A stretch of DNA of 64,000 nt from Halegenticoccus tardaugens (GCF_004116405.1 NZ_SDIC01000012.1:1-64000); one strand, 5' to 3'. Positions 43,271-52,596 are shown, counted from the first letter of the stretch. Numbers and translations are program-made. Notes: a model not told the origin generated them from the sequence alone.

Positions 43271-43292
43271 CCTGTGCACGAACGAGCACAGG
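43271..43292. promoter_or_regulatory. Inverted repeat upstream of purA
   Basis: CCTGTGC-N8-GCACAGG is a perfect 7-bp inverted repeat, about 50 bases upstream of purA and ~160 bases from the divergent HTH gene. It could be an operator for a purine or stress regulator, or a hairpin in the leader. No terminator T-tract follows. Confidence 0.4.
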
Positions 43293-43450
43293 AGAGCGGC
43301 GTTCGGCCGTCGACTGCGCAGACCCGTGTATTTTCCCGGCTCCGACCAGAACTGTTAACTACTATCACAACCGACGTGTGACACCAGTCGATCGATTTTC
43401 GACGTTCGACAGCAACTTTTAAAAGCCTAAAAGACAAGTTAACAAATGGC

Positions 43451-43756
43451 ATGATAGATCGACTTGAGAAGGAAGTGGACATGCTCGAACGGCACTTGCA
43501 GGTGCTGAAGATGGTCATCGAGAGCGAGCCGATCGGCATCGTGAAGATGTCCAACGAGACCGGGTACCCCCACCACAAGGTCCGATACTCGCTGCGCGTG
43601 CTCGAAGAGGAGAACCTCATCGAGCCGTCCAGCCAGGGCGCGATCACGACCGAGCGCACCTCCGAGTTCGTCGACGAACTCGACGACAAGCTCGACGAGA
43701 TCGTCGAAAAGCTCCGCACGATGCGGATCGAAGACGCGGCGGAGATCGAGCGATAA
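43451..43756 (+). CDS. Winged-helix-type regulator, conserved in haloarchaea
   Basis: This 101-residue protein has MIDRLEKEVDMLERHLQVLK as an N-terminal coiled-coil-like helix. A winged helix (GIVKMSNETGYPHHKVRYSL, then RVLEEENLIEPSSQGAITTE) and a C-terminal dimerising helix (ELDDKLDEIVEKLRTM) follow. It belongs to a compact haloarchaeal regulator group. A TTTTAAAAG patch near 43413 is at about -35. It is divergent from purA and may control it, by inference from position. Confidence 0.82.
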   Translation: MIDRLEKEVDMLERHLQVLKMVIESEPIGIVKMSNETGYPHHKVRYSLRVLEEENLIEPSSQGAITTERTSEFVDELDDKLDEIVEKLRTMRIEDAAEIER

Positions 43757-43801
43757 GACGGAGGGAGGAACGACGGCGGATGCGTCCCCGCGCCGCCCGA
43801 A

Positions 43802-45895
43802 TCAGAGTTCCGGAACGCTCACGTGGAAGTCCCCGCCGCGCGTCTCGACCAGACAGAGGTGGAACCCGCGCTTCCGCGACAGCTTGACGAAACTCTTTCG
43901 CCGCCCGCGGCCGAGCAACCCGCCGCCGGTCGCGTCGGCGGTCGTCTCGAGCGCCTCGGGCTCGAAGTAGCTCGCGGTGACGAGAAACGCCCCGCCGAGC
44001 GACGACGCCGACTCGCACAGCTTGCTCGCGTTCTCGATGAGATCCGTCATCATGCGCTCGGTCGCGGGCTCGCGAGAGTCGTTCAGGTCGGCGACGAGTA
44101 AGGGATTCCCCATTCTGTCGCGGAGGACGACGTCGAAGGATCGCTGCTCGCGGCGCTCTTCGCCGCCCTCGCTGTACCGGAGCGACACCGACCCGCCGAG
44201 TTCGGCCCGGTCGATCTTCGGGATCGCGTCGAACAGGCCGTCGAGAACGCCCTCGTTCCCCGTCTCGCGGATCTCGTAGAGGAGGTCCTCGACGACCCAC
44301 CGGACGAACCCGTACTCGACCGTTTCCGCGAGGAACTCCTCGAACGGCTCGCCGCCGACGGAGACGCCGTCCGCGTCGAATCCGGTGTGGTGTTCGACGC
44401 GCAGGTTCTCGTTGACCTCCTCGCGGGTTGCCTCCCCCCCGTGGGCCTTCTCCAGCGTCCCCTCGCTCTTCGTCCCGTAGCGAACGAAGAGGTTGGTCCC
44501 GTCGAGCGCCGACCGCTCCGTCATCGTCCGCCCGGCCGCTCGGGAGTCGGTCCCGGATCCGGCGTCGTCGAGGGCGTCCTCCAACCGCTCCCTCTCGGCT
44601 TCGAGTTCCTCGACCCGCGATCGAAGTCGCTCGCGCTCCTCCCGGAGACGGTCGCGCTCCGCCGCGAGTTCGCCCCGCTCGACCGCGAGTCGCTCCGCCT
44701 TCGCCGCCGCCTCGTCGCGCTCTCTCGTCACCGCGTCGAGCCGTCGTTCGAGCCGCTGGACGACGCCCGCTCCGCCTGCCTCGCCCGCTTTGGCGACCGG
44801 CTCTCGACGGGGGTCCTCGGCGTTCGGGCGGCGGGGGGGCTTTCGGGCGCTCCTGTTCGCGCGTTGCCCGCCGCCGGCGGTCCGCTCCGCGCCGCCCGGA
44901 CGCCCTCCCCCGCTCGCGACCGACCCGGAGCGTTCGGGGTCGAGCGAGGGGATCGATTTGGCGTTCCGCCACTGCGCCTCCTCGCTGAACACGTCATCGT
45001 CATCGGTCGTCTCGGACGACCGCTCGCTCGTGTCGGCCGATTCGACCTCCGTCGATTCGACCTCCGCCGAGTCGTCCGATCCGCCGTCGGCGTCGGTCGG
45101 CCGGCCGGCGTCGGCGATCGACCCGCCGGGGTCGTCGACCGCGGTTTCGGTCGCCGCCTCCGATTCGACGGCGGCGCGTTCGTCGCGTCCGTCGCCTTCG
45201 GTCTCGTCCGTCTCGGACCGACTCGCCGCGTCGCGATCGCCGGGTTCGTCGTCGCCTCCGACGTCGGTCTCCCCCCGCTCGACGCCTCCCGCTTCGGCAC
45301 CTCGGTCTATCGCCCGCTCGGCCGAGCCGTCGCCTTCGGTCGCGTCCGTCGACGCGGGTTCGGGAAGTTCGACCAGATCGAGGTCGACGGCCGTGACCTC
45401 GTAGATGCCGACCTCGCCGTCCGCGCGTTCGAACGCCTCGTCGCCGGTCACGCACGTTCCGTTGTTGCCGACGAACGCGACGCTCATCGACGTCCCGCCG
45501 TGGTAGACGACGTAGTACTCCCCCGAGAGCACGTTCTCCGACAGTTCGACGTACCCGGTGAAGTTCCCGGCCGAGAGGGTCTCGTCGACCTCCGAGAGCG
45601 GGGTGTCGTTCGTGTAGTACTTCCCTTTCGTTTCGCCGCCGCGCAGGCGCATCGCGTACAGGAGCGGCAGCGACGGATGGGGCGCGGCGTACGCCGTGCC
45701 GTCGGCCCCCTCGAACGCCTCGATCGTCCCGTCGAAGACGCCGACGAACCGCCCGTTGACCGCGAACGCCCACGCGGACCCCTCGCTGAGCGCGCCCGTG
45801 AATCCCTCCTCTGCGAGCGCGGCGAGGCCGGCGTACCCGCCCGCGAACGGCTCCGAGTCCCACCCCGTGACCGTTTCGACTATGTCTCCCTTCAT
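43802..45895 (-). CDS. Large acidic coiled-coil haloarchaeal protein, function unknown
   Basis: This 697-residue protein has an N-terminal beta-rich domain (~1-165) with GKYYTNDTPLSEVDETLSAG. A long low-complexity acidic linker rich in Asp/Glu/Ser/Thr (~165-300), a basic stretch (~305-370, SARKPPRRPNAEDPRREP) and a coiled coil (~375-440, RDEAAAKAERLAVERGELAA) follow. The C-terminal globular domain (~470-697) includes DVVLRDRMGNPLLVADLNDS, which has a PD-(D/E)xK-like E/D-x-K-less look. The C-terminal domain may be nuclease-related, but the key residues are not certain. It is not secreted. Confidence 0.75.
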   Translation of the reverse strand: MKGDIVETVTGWDSEPFAGGYAGLAALAEEGFTGALSEGSAWAFAVNGRFVGVFDGTIEAFEGADGTAYAAPHPSLPLLYAMRLRGGETKGKYYTNDTPLSEVDETLSAGNFTGYVELSENVLSGEYYVVYHGGTSMSVAFVGNNGTCVTGDEAFERADGEVGIYEVTAVDLDLVELPEPASTDATEGDGSAERAIDRGAEAGGVERGETDVGGDDEPGDRDAASRSETDETEGDGRDERAAVESEAATETAVDDPGGSIADAGRPTDADGGSDDSAEVESTEVESADTSERSSETTDDDDVFSEEAQWRNAKSIPSLDPERSGSVASGGGRPGGAERTAGGGQRANRSARKPPRRPNAEDPRREPVAKAGEAGGAGVVQRLERRLDAVTRERDEAAAKAERLAVERGELAAERDRLREERERLRSRVEELEAERERLEDALDDAGSGTDSRAAGRTMTERSALDGTNLFVRYGTKSEGTLEKAHGGEATREEVNENLRVEHHTGFDADGVSVGGEPFEEFLAETVEYGFVRWVVEDLLYEIRETGNEGVLDGLFDAIPKIDRAELGGSVSLRYSEGGEERREQRSFDVVLRDRMGNPLLVADLNDSREPATERMMTDLIENASKLCESASSLGGAFLVTASYFEPEALETTADATGGGLLGRGRRKSFVKLSRKRGFHLCLVETRGGDFHVSVPEL

Positions 45896-46029
45896 TCGCC
45901 CCTATGTCCCGCAAAGCCGAACAAATACTTTCCGGAGGTATCAGCGAACGGACCGAATCCACGCCGCCGCGTCCGCCGTTTCACGTTCTATTCGACTAGA
46001 ACTATTACACTCGAAGCCGTTCTCGAAAC

Positions 46030-46848
46030 GTGAGCAGCGTCCAGCACACCCGCGACCGGAGCGCGCGCGCGAGTCTCCGCCGACGGGCGGCGCTTCTCGC
46101 GACGGTCGCGGCGTGTCTGACGCTCGCCGTCGCGGGAACGTTCCGGCTCGCCGTCGGCGCGGCCGCCGCGGCTCGGTGGCTCGGACTCGCGGGCGTCGTC
46201 CTCGCCGCCGAGGGCCTGCTCGTCGGCCGCCGGCTCGACGCCAACCGCCGTCGAGACGGCGACGCGCTCCTCCCCCGGTTCGGCCTCGGCACCGACTTGA
46301 CGCTCTGTCGAGGCGTCCTGCTCTCGTGGCTCGCGGGATTTCTCCTCCTCGATTGGACCGGCGGGGCGCTCCGGTGGGTGCCCGCCCTGCTGTACGGAGC
46401 CGCGGTCGTGCTCGACTACGCCGACGGGACGGTCGCGCGACGCGCCGGCCGCGAGACCGTGCTCGGGGCGCGCCTCGACACGTCGTTCGACGCGCTCGGA
46501 CTGCTCGTCGCGCCGTCCGTCGCCGTCGTCGCCGGCGCGCTCCCCGTCCCCTACCTGTCGGTGAGCGCCGCGCGCTACCTGTTCGTCGCCGGGATCCGCC
46601 TCCGCGAGCGGCGGGGACTCCCGGTGTACGACCTCCCGCCGCGGCGGAGCAGGCGCGCCCTCGCGGGACTCCAGATGGCGTTCGTCGCCGCCGCGCTCTC
46701 GCCGGCGCTCGCCGGCGCGCCCGCGACCGCCGGGGCCGCGCTGTTCGGCGGCGCGTTCCTCCTCGGCTTCGTCCGCGACTGGTTCCTGGTGACGGGACGC
46801 CTCGGACCGACCGAGCGGACCGACCGCGACCGACAGCCCGCGGGCTGA
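46030..46848 (+). CDS. CDP-alcohol phosphatidyltransferase family protein
   Basis: This 272-residue membrane protein carries the complete CDP-OH-PT signature D129-x2-D132-G-x2-A136-R137-x8-G146-x3-D150-x3-D154 (in VLDYADGTVARRAGRETVLG, then ARLDTSFDALG). Hydrophobic helices flank it. The family transfers a phosphatidyl group from CDP-archaeol to alcohols such as glycerol phosphate, serine or inositol. The acceptor is not predictable. Translation starts at GTG. A methyltransferase gene converges 26 bp downstream. Confidence 0.9.
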   Translation: MSSVQHTRDRSARASLRRRAALLATVAACLTLAVAGTFRLAVGAAAAARWLGLAGVVLAAEGLLVGRRLDANRRRDGDALLPRFGLGTDLTLCRGVLLSWLAGFLLLDWTGGALRWVPALLYGAAVVLDYADGTVARRAGRETVLGARLDTSFDALGLLVAPSVAVVAGALPVPYLSVSAARYLFVAGIRLRERRGLPVYDLPPRRSRRALAGLQMAFVAAALSPALAGAPATAGAALFGGAFLLGFVRDWFLVTGRLGPTERTDRDRQPAG

Positions 46849-46874
46849 TCAGAAGTTCGACGAGCGACGCCGGC

Positions 46875-47825
46875 CTACGGGACGCGGCCGAGCAGGTCGA
46901 TCTGGTGGGCGACGTACGTCAGTTCGCCCGCCTCGACGGCGTCGTGTCGGCCCTCGGCCCACGCGCGGAGATCCTCGCGGTCGATCCCGTTTTCGTCTCC
47001 CGGTTCCGCGGCGCCGCCGACGGCCCGCTCGACGATGTCGACGATGTGGTGCAGGAAGTACGCTTCGTCGTCGGAGTACGGCGGATGGACGACCCAGTCG
47101 GAACCGCCGGCCGACAGGACTTCGCCGCCGGCCCTCCCGATCTCCGAAAACAGTCTCCGCCCGGTTCGGCTCCCGCCGGGGCGATCCGGCGCGTCCATCG
47201 TCGCGTGGTAGGCGTCGATCACCCCGCGCTCGAACGCGGGGTCGGGCGCGGGCGCGAAGACGGTCTCCCCGTCGAAGGTGATCGGAAAGTAACACAGGCC
47301 GTCGGGTGCGAGGAGGTCGAACAGGTCGTCGAGGGCCGCCGGTAGCTCGACGAGGTCGAGGAAGGCGCAGCCGACGACGGCGTCCCACTCGCGCTCGACG
47401 GCCTCCCGCGCGGCGAACGTGAAGGCGTCCTCGACCGCGAACTCGACCGTGACGGCCTCGTCGTCGCGGAGCAGCCGCAGCGGTCGGTCGCCGCCGTCGA
47501 CCCGGTAGCCGCGATCGCGCGCCCACGGCGGGAGGCGCTGACGGGCGGCGTCGACCGCCTCCCGCCTGACGTCGACGCCGGTGTAGAGGACGCGGTCCGG
47601 CAGCGCCCCCCACGAGAGGAGCCGCTGGAGCATCGTTCCGATGCCGACGCCCACTTCGAGGATCCGAACCGGTCCGTCGGCTCGCGACGCTCTCTCGGCG
47701 AGTTCCGCCGTCAGCCTGTCGAGCGTCGGTCGGTGCAGGGCGCGGTCGTCGACGGTCCGCTTGGCGGCGAGGTAGCGCTCGAACGAGTACGCGTCGGGGC
47801 GTGACACGGTTGACCCTTCGGTCAC
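46875..47825 (-). CDS. SAM-dependent methyltransferase (Rossmann class I)
   Basis: This 316-residue protein has the SAM motif RILEVGVGIGTMLQRLLSWG (~54-73) and a second-strand YTGVDVRREAVDAA. An acidic mid-region EWDAVVGCAFLDLVELPAAL and substrate-like C-terminal motifs with HHIVDIVERAVGGA follow. It is a class I methyltransferase of unknown substrate. A GTG start at 47825 is used; another GTG codon six codons later is possible. It converges with the CDP-alcohol phosphatidyltransferase gene, a recurrent neighbour in haloarchaea, so a role in lipid or polar metabolite modification is possible. Confidence 0.82.
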   Translation of the reverse strand: MTEGSTVSRPDAYSFERYLAAKRTVDDRALHRPTLDRLTAELAERASRADGPVRILEVGVGIGTMLQRLLSWGALPDRVLYTGVDVRREAVDAARQRLPPWARDRGYRVDGGDRPLRLLRDDEAVTVEFAVEDAFTFAAREAVEREWDAVVGCAFLDLVELPAALDDLFDLLAPDGLCYFPITFDGETVFAPAPDPAFERGVIDAYHATMDAPDRPGGSRTGRRLFSEIGRAGGEVLSAGGSDWVVHPPYSDDEAYFLHHIVDIVERAVGGAAEPGDENGIDREDLRAWAEGRHDAVEAGELTYVAHQIDLLGRVP

Positions 47826-47885
47826 GTCGACAAAACCCTACTGGCGAGTCGGTCGCGCGTACCGTCTCGGTCGCACCCTCCGAGC

Positions 47886-49661
47886 TCAGCTCGCGAGCTC
47901 GTTGAACCGGTTGATGTCCCCGTCGGTCCCGGCGACGATCAGCGCGTCGTCGTCGCGCACGACGAAGTCCGGCCCGATCTCGGTCAGGATTTCGCCGCCC
48001 CGTTCCGCGGCGATGACGGTGCAGTTCGTCCGCGCGCGGACGTCGGCCTGCGCGAGGCTGCGACCCGCGAGTCGCGGGGCCGCGGTGCGGACGATCTCGA
48101 TCTGCGTGCTCGGGGAGATGATCTCCTCGTCGAGGAGGTCCGACGCGAGCATCCGGCCGCTCACCGTCGACAGCGCGAGGACGTACTCCGCGCCGGCGCG
48201 GTAGAGCTTCGGCACGTTCTCGGCGTCGTTGGCGCGGGCGATGACCTCGACCGCCGGCGCGAGCTGCTTCGCGACGAGCGTCGCGAAGATCGTCGCCGTG
48301 TCGTCGGCCAGCGCGAACACGACGCTCCGGGCGTCCTCGATCCCCGCCGACGAGAGCGTCTGCGGGTCGGTGGCGTCGCCGACGACGTCGACGCCGGGTC
48401 CCTCGACGCGGTCCACGACGACCGTCCGAGAGCCGGCGGCGGCGAGCGCCTCGGCGACCGTCGAGCCGACCTCCCCGTACCCCGCGACGAGCACCGCCCC
48501 GCCTCCGCTGTGTCGCGTCGCCGAGAGCGTGAGTTCCTTGAGTCGCTCCAGCTGCGACTCCGGGCCGGCCACGAGCAGGATCGTGTGCTCGTCGATGACG
48601 TCGTCGGGCGAGGGCGGCGTGACGAACTCCCCGCGGAACCACGCCCCGATGACGTTCGTTCCCCTGAGGTCGGCGACGCCGCTGTCCGCGAGTCGCTCGC
48701 CGACCAGCGGACTCCCCCGGTGGACGAGGAGTTCGGCGATCTCCAGCTCGCCGCCGATCTCGACGGCGTCTACCGCCGATTCGTCGGCGTCGACGGCGTC
48801 GACGGCCGGTTCGTCGCCTTCGTTCTCGTCGTCGGTCGATCCGTCACCGTCGCCCGCATCGTCGCCGGGCGGTTCGTCCCCGCCGATTCCGTCCCCTCCG
48901 ACGGACAACCCCCCCTCGCCCAGATTCGCCGAGACGGCCGTCGTCGCCTTGCTCGCGAGGCGTTCGCCGAGCATGCGTCGGGGCGAGACGACCAGATCCG
49001 CGCCGGCGTAGCGGTGGTAGTCCGCCACCTCCGGGCTCTCGATGAGGCTCACGACCCGCGTGTCGGGCGCGGCCTCCTTCGCCGAGAGGACGACGCTCGC
49101 GTTCGTCTCGTCGTCCGCGTCGGCGACGAGCGCCCTGGCGTCCGCGACGCACGCGCCTTCGAGCGTCTCGACCGACTCGGGGTCGCCGTGGATGACGCTG
49201 CGGCCCCGCTCGTACAGGTCGCGCGCCTCGTCTCGATCGGACACGACGAACAGGGACGCGACGTCCATCGAATCGAGCTCCTGCACCAGCGTCTCCCCGC
49301 GCGGCGTGTGCGCGCAGATGACGACGTGGTCCTCGTACCCCGCGACCGACGTCGGCACCGTCGTCGAGAGCCGCTCTTCGAGGAGCGGAAAGACGAACAC
49401 CGGCAGCGCCATGAAGATGAGCACCACCCCGGTCAGGTCCATCACGATGACGAGGAGGTTCATCTCCGGGCTCCACCACGGAGCGTCGGAGCCGAAGCCC
49501 GTCGTGGTGAACGTCTCGACGACGACCTGGAGCGAGTGGAGGAACGTCGGCTCCCGCCCCTCGAAGGCGGCCATCGCCTCGTGGTAGACGACGGCGTAGC
49601 CGAGCATCACGGCGACGAGCGTGAGGAGGTAGTAGGTCGTTTGTCGCTTCCAGTCGATCAT
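47886..49661 (-). CDS. TrkA-type two-TM potassium channel with two RCK domains
   Basis: This 591-residue protein has an N-terminal 2-TM pore. TM1 (LTLVAVMLGYAVVYHEA), the selectivity loop TTTGFGSD (T52-G57) and TM2 follow in order. After these are two RCK/TrkA-N domains (VVICAHTPRGETLVQEL near 113 and VLVAGYGEVGSTVAEAL near ~395), an acidic linker (~250-300) and a C-terminal TrkA_C (SPSTQIEIVRTAAPRLAGRS, then NRFNELAS). It is a gated K+ channel. The long acidic linker between the RCK domains is unusual in length. Its upstream 120 bp is shared with a divergent CDGSH gene. Confidence 0.9.
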   Translation of the reverse strand: MIDWKRQTTYYLLTLVAVMLGYAVVYHEAMAAFEGREPTFLHSLQVVVETFTTTGFGSDAPWWSPEMNLLVIVMDLTGVVLIFMALPVFVFPLLEERLSTTVPTSVAGYEDHVVICAHTPRGETLVQELDSMDVASLFVVSDRDEARDLYERGRSVIHGDPESVETLEGACVADARALVADADDETNASVVLSAKEAAPDTRVVSLIESPEVADYHRYAGADLVVSPRRMLGERLASKATTAVSANLGEGGLSVGGDGIGGDEPPGDDAGDGDGSTDDENEGDEPAVDAVDADESAVDAVEIGGELEIAELLVHRGSPLVGERLADSGVADLRGTNVIGAWFRGEFVTPPSPDDVIDEHTILLVAGPESQLERLKELTLSATRHSGGGAVLVAGYGEVGSTVAEALAAAGSRTVVVDRVEGPGVDVVGDATDPQTLSSAGIEDARSVVFALADDTATIFATLVAKQLAPAVEVIARANDAENVPKLYRAGAEYVLALSTVSGRMLASDLLDEEIISPSTQIEIVRTAAPRLAGRSLAQADVRARTNCTVIAAERGGEILTEIGPDFVVRDDDALIVAGTDGDINRFNELAS

Positions 49662-49781
49662 CTAGTCGACACTCGGTCGCGGCAGGTGCATTAAGCGTTC
49701 GACGCGGGACGCGTACGAGTACCACCTCCCCGTTTCGCGCGCCGCCGTGAACGCTAACCGCCCGCCGTCCGAACGCCCGCC

Positions 49782-50132
49782 ATGGCCAGAGACGTCACGC
49801 ACACCGCACGCCGTCCGCTGATCGTCGGTCCGGAGCACGTCGACGAGGAGAAGGGCGACATCGCGATCTGCCGCTGCGGCCTGAGCGACGACGCGCCGTT
49901 CTGCGACGGCTCGCACCGGGCGACGGGGTCCGAGGAGGAGGGCGTCAGGTACAGGTACGACGACGGAACTCGGCGGGAGGTCGCGCGAATCGAGTACGCC
50001 GACGGAACGGTCGAGACGCCGTCGGCCGACGGCGAGCGGGCGCGAGATTCGAGCGAGGAACCGCGCGGAACGAACGAGCCGACGCGCGGGACGGGCGAGC
50101 CGACGCGCGATGCGAGCGAGGCGGACCGCTGA
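49782..50132 (+). CDS. CDGSH iron-sulfur domain protein with repetitive tail
   Basis: This 116-residue protein has the CDGSH motif CRCGLSDDAPFCDGSH (Cys30, Cys32, Cys41, His45), which binds a 2Fe-2S cluster with 3Cys-1His ligation, as in mitoNEET. Its C-terminal ~30 residues are a degenerate repeat EPRGTN-EPTRGTG-EPTRDAS. The core is a standard short haloarchaeal CDGSH protein. The repeat tail is probably disordered. Redox or cluster-transfer function is inferred from family. Confidence 0.9.
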   Translation: MARDVTHTARRPLIVGPEHVDEEKGDIAICRCGLSDDAPFCDGSHRATGSEEEGVRYRYDDGTRREVARIEYADGTVETPSADGERARDSSEEPRGTNEPTRGTGEPTRDASEADR

Positions 50133-50172
50133 GCGCGGACCCGTCGGACGCAGAAGGGAGTCGGTCGAACGC

Positions 50173-51036
50173 CTACGCGCCGCCGATCGCGGCGCCGACG
50201 TACAGCACGACGACGAGGAAGATCCAGACGACGTCGACGAAGTGCCAGTACATCGAGACGGTGCTGACGGAGACGTGACGGTCGGCGGAGTACTGCCCGG
50301 CCAGCGCGCGGACGAACACGATGCCGAGGAGCACCGCGCCGAGCGTGACGTGCAGGCCGTGCAGGCCGGTCAGCCCGAAGAACGCGGAGGCGAAGATGCC
50401 GCTCGTGAGGGTGAACCCTTCGTGGACGATGAACTCGAAGTACTCGAGCACCTGCCCGGCGATGAACACCGCGCCGAGCACCAGCGTCGCGAGCAGCCCC
50501 AGGACGAACTGGCGGCGGTTCTCGCGGCGGATGGCGACGTGCGCCCAGTGGAGGGTGAAGCTCGATGCCACGAGGAGCGCGGTGTTGGCGAGGACGAGCG
50601 AGTTGATCAGCCCCGGGAGTTCCGCGCCTTCCGGCGGCCACGTGCCCGCGCGGATGAAGAAGTAGTAGGTGAACACCGCGCCGAACGTCGCCAACTCGGA
50701 GCCGAGGAAGGCGATCATGCCCCAGCGGAGCGCCGTTTCGGCCTCCTCGTCCGCGCCGCGCGACCAGAAGTGGCTGACGAACGCGTGGTAGAGCCAGCCG
50801 TAGAGGCCGACGAGGAACAGCCCGACGCTCGCGATGGCGACGGCGGGTCCGACGATCGGATCGATGAGGCCGCTGTTTCCTTCGCCAACGATGTACAGGC
50901 CGGCTCCGAAGTAGATCCCCGCACCTCCGAGCGCGGTGACGAACGGCCACCAGCTGGCCTCGCCGAACCCGCGGGGCCAGTCCTGGACGGCCGGGAGGTG
51001 ATGGCCGTGGTCCTCGTGAGAGTCTTCCGTACTCAT
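50173..51036 (-). CDS. coxC: Cytochrome c oxidase subunit III
   Basis: This 287-residue protein starts at MSTEDSHEDHGHHLPAVQDW. It has seven hydrophobic segments and conserved COX3 motifs: WWPFVTALGGAG, WGMIAFLGSELATFGA, the WHFVDVVWIFLVVVLYVGAA terminal helix and GLTGLHGLHVTLGA. The His-rich N-terminus (EDHGHH) is notable. It is separated from subunit I (56 kb) by about 5 kb of unrelated genes, and no subunit II lies in the window. It converges with the CDGSH gene and is divergent from a C2H2 membrane protein. Confidence 0.93.
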   Translation of the reverse strand: MSTEDSHEDHGHHLPAVQDWPRGFGEASWWPFVTALGGAGIYFGAGLYIVGEGNSGLIDPIVGPAVAIASVGLFLVGLYGWLYHAFVSHFWSRGADEEAETALRWGMIAFLGSELATFGAVFTYYFFIRAGTWPPEGAELPGLINSLVLANTALLVASSFTLHWAHVAIRRENRRQFVLGLLATLVLGAVFIAGQVLEYFEFIVHEGFTLTSGIFASAFFGLTGLHGLHVTLGAVLLGIVFVRALAGQYSADRHVSVSTVSMYWHFVDVVWIFLVVVLYVGAAIGGA

Positions 51037-51171
51037 ACCCGGGCGTTGCCCTTCGACTACTAAAAAACCTCCCAAGCGCGCGCGACCCCGTGACCCCGCC
51101 CCGTTCCGAAACCTACTCGGGTGGGTCCGTCCTAGATCGACCGTACCGACTCGACGACCGCTCCATCGACC

Positions 51172-51489
51172 ATGCGCACGAACACGACCGCGACGGACGC
51201 GAACCCGACTCAGACGGGCCCGAACCCGGCCCAGACGGGCGCGACCGTTCCCGACGGCGAACAGGCGTACGAGTGCCCAGACTGCGGTCGGCCGTTCGCG
51301 CGCGAGAAACACCTCGCGCTCCACCGCGGGCTCGACCACGCCGGCTCGCTCGACGAGGCGGAGCGCGAGGCGTTCTACGAGGCGTACGACGAGGAGGAAG
51401 CCGAGATCAGACGCTTCAGGATCGTCGCGCTCGGCGCGCTCGTGCTCGTCTACTTCGGCTTCCTGTTCGCCTACGCGGTGTTCGCCTGA
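51172..51489 (+). CDS. C2H2 zinc-finger protein with C-terminal membrane anchor
   Basis: This 105-residue protein has a single C2H2 finger Cys35-x2-Cys38...His51-x4-His56 (ECPDCGRPFAREKHLALHRG). Two Thr/Pro-rich TQTGPNPAQTG-type repeats precede it, and one membrane helix near the C-terminus (ALGALVLVYFGFLFAYAVFA) follows. It is divergent from coxC. This arrangement with coxC recurs in haloarchaea, suggesting a link to oxidase assembly, but that is inference. Confidence 0.82.
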   Translation: MRTNTTATDANPTQTGPNPAQTGATVPDGEQAYECPDCGRPFAREKHLALHRGLDHAGSLDEAEREAFYEAYDEEEAEIRRFRIVALGALVLVYFGFLFAYAVFA

Positions 51490-51519
51490 GGACGCCGTCC
51501 GACCGCTCGCGCCGGGGCG

Positions 51520-52596
51520 TTACTCGGGCTGCGCCGCGGCTCGGTGGTACGGCTGGGCGAAGATCGTCTCCCGAAGCTCCGCGAGGGACTCGCGACCCCC
51601 CGAGGACATCGACGACACCACCGCGAACACCTCCTGTCTGGAGATCTTCACGCCGCGCTCCGACAGCGCGTCCTCCGGGTTGTCCAGAAGCTCCCGGAGC
51701 GTCCCGACCGCGAGGAGGAACGGGATCGCCCACGCCGCGAGCGTGTTGCCGTCCGTCGTCGGCACCGTCTCCAGGTACGTCTGCGCGTCGTCGAGGAACG
51801 AACGGGCGTGCTGGGCCGTCCGTTTGACGACCGCGGCGGACGCGGTCGCGTTCTTCGGCTCGACGAGTTCGTCCTGCGAGACGCCCTCCGCCGCGAGCCA
51901 CTCCGCGGGGAGGTAGACGTTGTTCTCGGCCGTGTAGTCGTCGTACACGTCCTTCGAGATGTTGACGAGCTGGAGGAGGAGCCCGAACTCCTCGGCGGTG
52001 TCGTACAGCCGCGCGCGCCGCTCGCGGTCGATCTCGCCGCGCGTCACGAGGTTCGTGATGAGGTTGCCGACGGTGCCCGCCGCGTAGTAGCAGTACTCTT
52101 CGAGCTCCTCGCGCGACTGGATGCGCAGGCCGCCGGTGTCGGCGTGGCGCTCGACGAACATCGCCATCCCCTGGACGAGCTCGCGTGCGGGGGGCGTGAC
52201 CGCTTCGCGGACGTCGTCGGGCAGCGACTCGAAGGTTCGAACGATCCGGGGGGCGTTCGCGACGACGTTCCAGTCCTCGCTTCGATCGTCGCCGGCCGGT
52301 ACGTGCGGTGCGACCGCGGCCGCGAACTCGTCGATGGTCGTCCCGTCGTCGGGGTCGAGCGCGCGGTCGTACAGCCGGAGCAGGCGGGCCTGTTCGTCGA
52401 CGGGGATGTGGTCCGCGTCCTCGACGGTGTCGGCGATTCGGCAGACGAGGTAGCCGAGACAGATGTACGACGACATCGGTTCGTCGAGCACGTCCACCGT
52501 CAGCGCGAAGGTGCGCGAAACGCCCTGCACCGCCTCGTGGCACCACTCGAGGTCGGAATCTTCGTCGAGGGGCCGGGGATCAACGTCTCCAGACAT
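51520..52596 (-). CDS. Squalene/phytoene synthase
   Basis: This 358-residue protein has two aspartate-rich prenyltransferase motifs, DTVED (56-60) and NISKDVYDDY. It also has YCYYAAGTVGNLI, VYLPAEWL and a late membrane-proximal region. It condenses two prenyl diphosphates head to head. The sequence fits haloarchaeal squalene synthase-like enzymes; phytoene synthase is an alternative. It converges with the C2H2 gene, and 154 bp separate its start from the acyl-CoA dehydrogenase. Confidence 0.9.
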   Translation of the reverse strand: MSGDVDPRPLDEDSDLEWCHEAVQGVSRTFALTVDVLDEPMSSYICLGYLVCRIADTVEDADHIPVDEQARLLRLYDRALDPDDGTTIDEFAAAVAPHVPAGDDRSEDWNVVANAPRIVRTFESLPDDVREAVTPPARELVQGMAMFVERHADTGGLRIQSREELEEYCYYAAGTVGNLITNLVTRGEIDRERRARLYDTAEEFGLLLQLVNISKDVYDDYTAENNVYLPAEWLAAEGVSQDELVEPKNATASAAVVKRTAQHARSFLDDAQTYLETVPTTDGNTLAAWAIPFLLAVGTLRELLDNPEDALSERGVKISRQEVFAVVSSMSSGGRESLAELRETIFAQPYHRAAAQPE

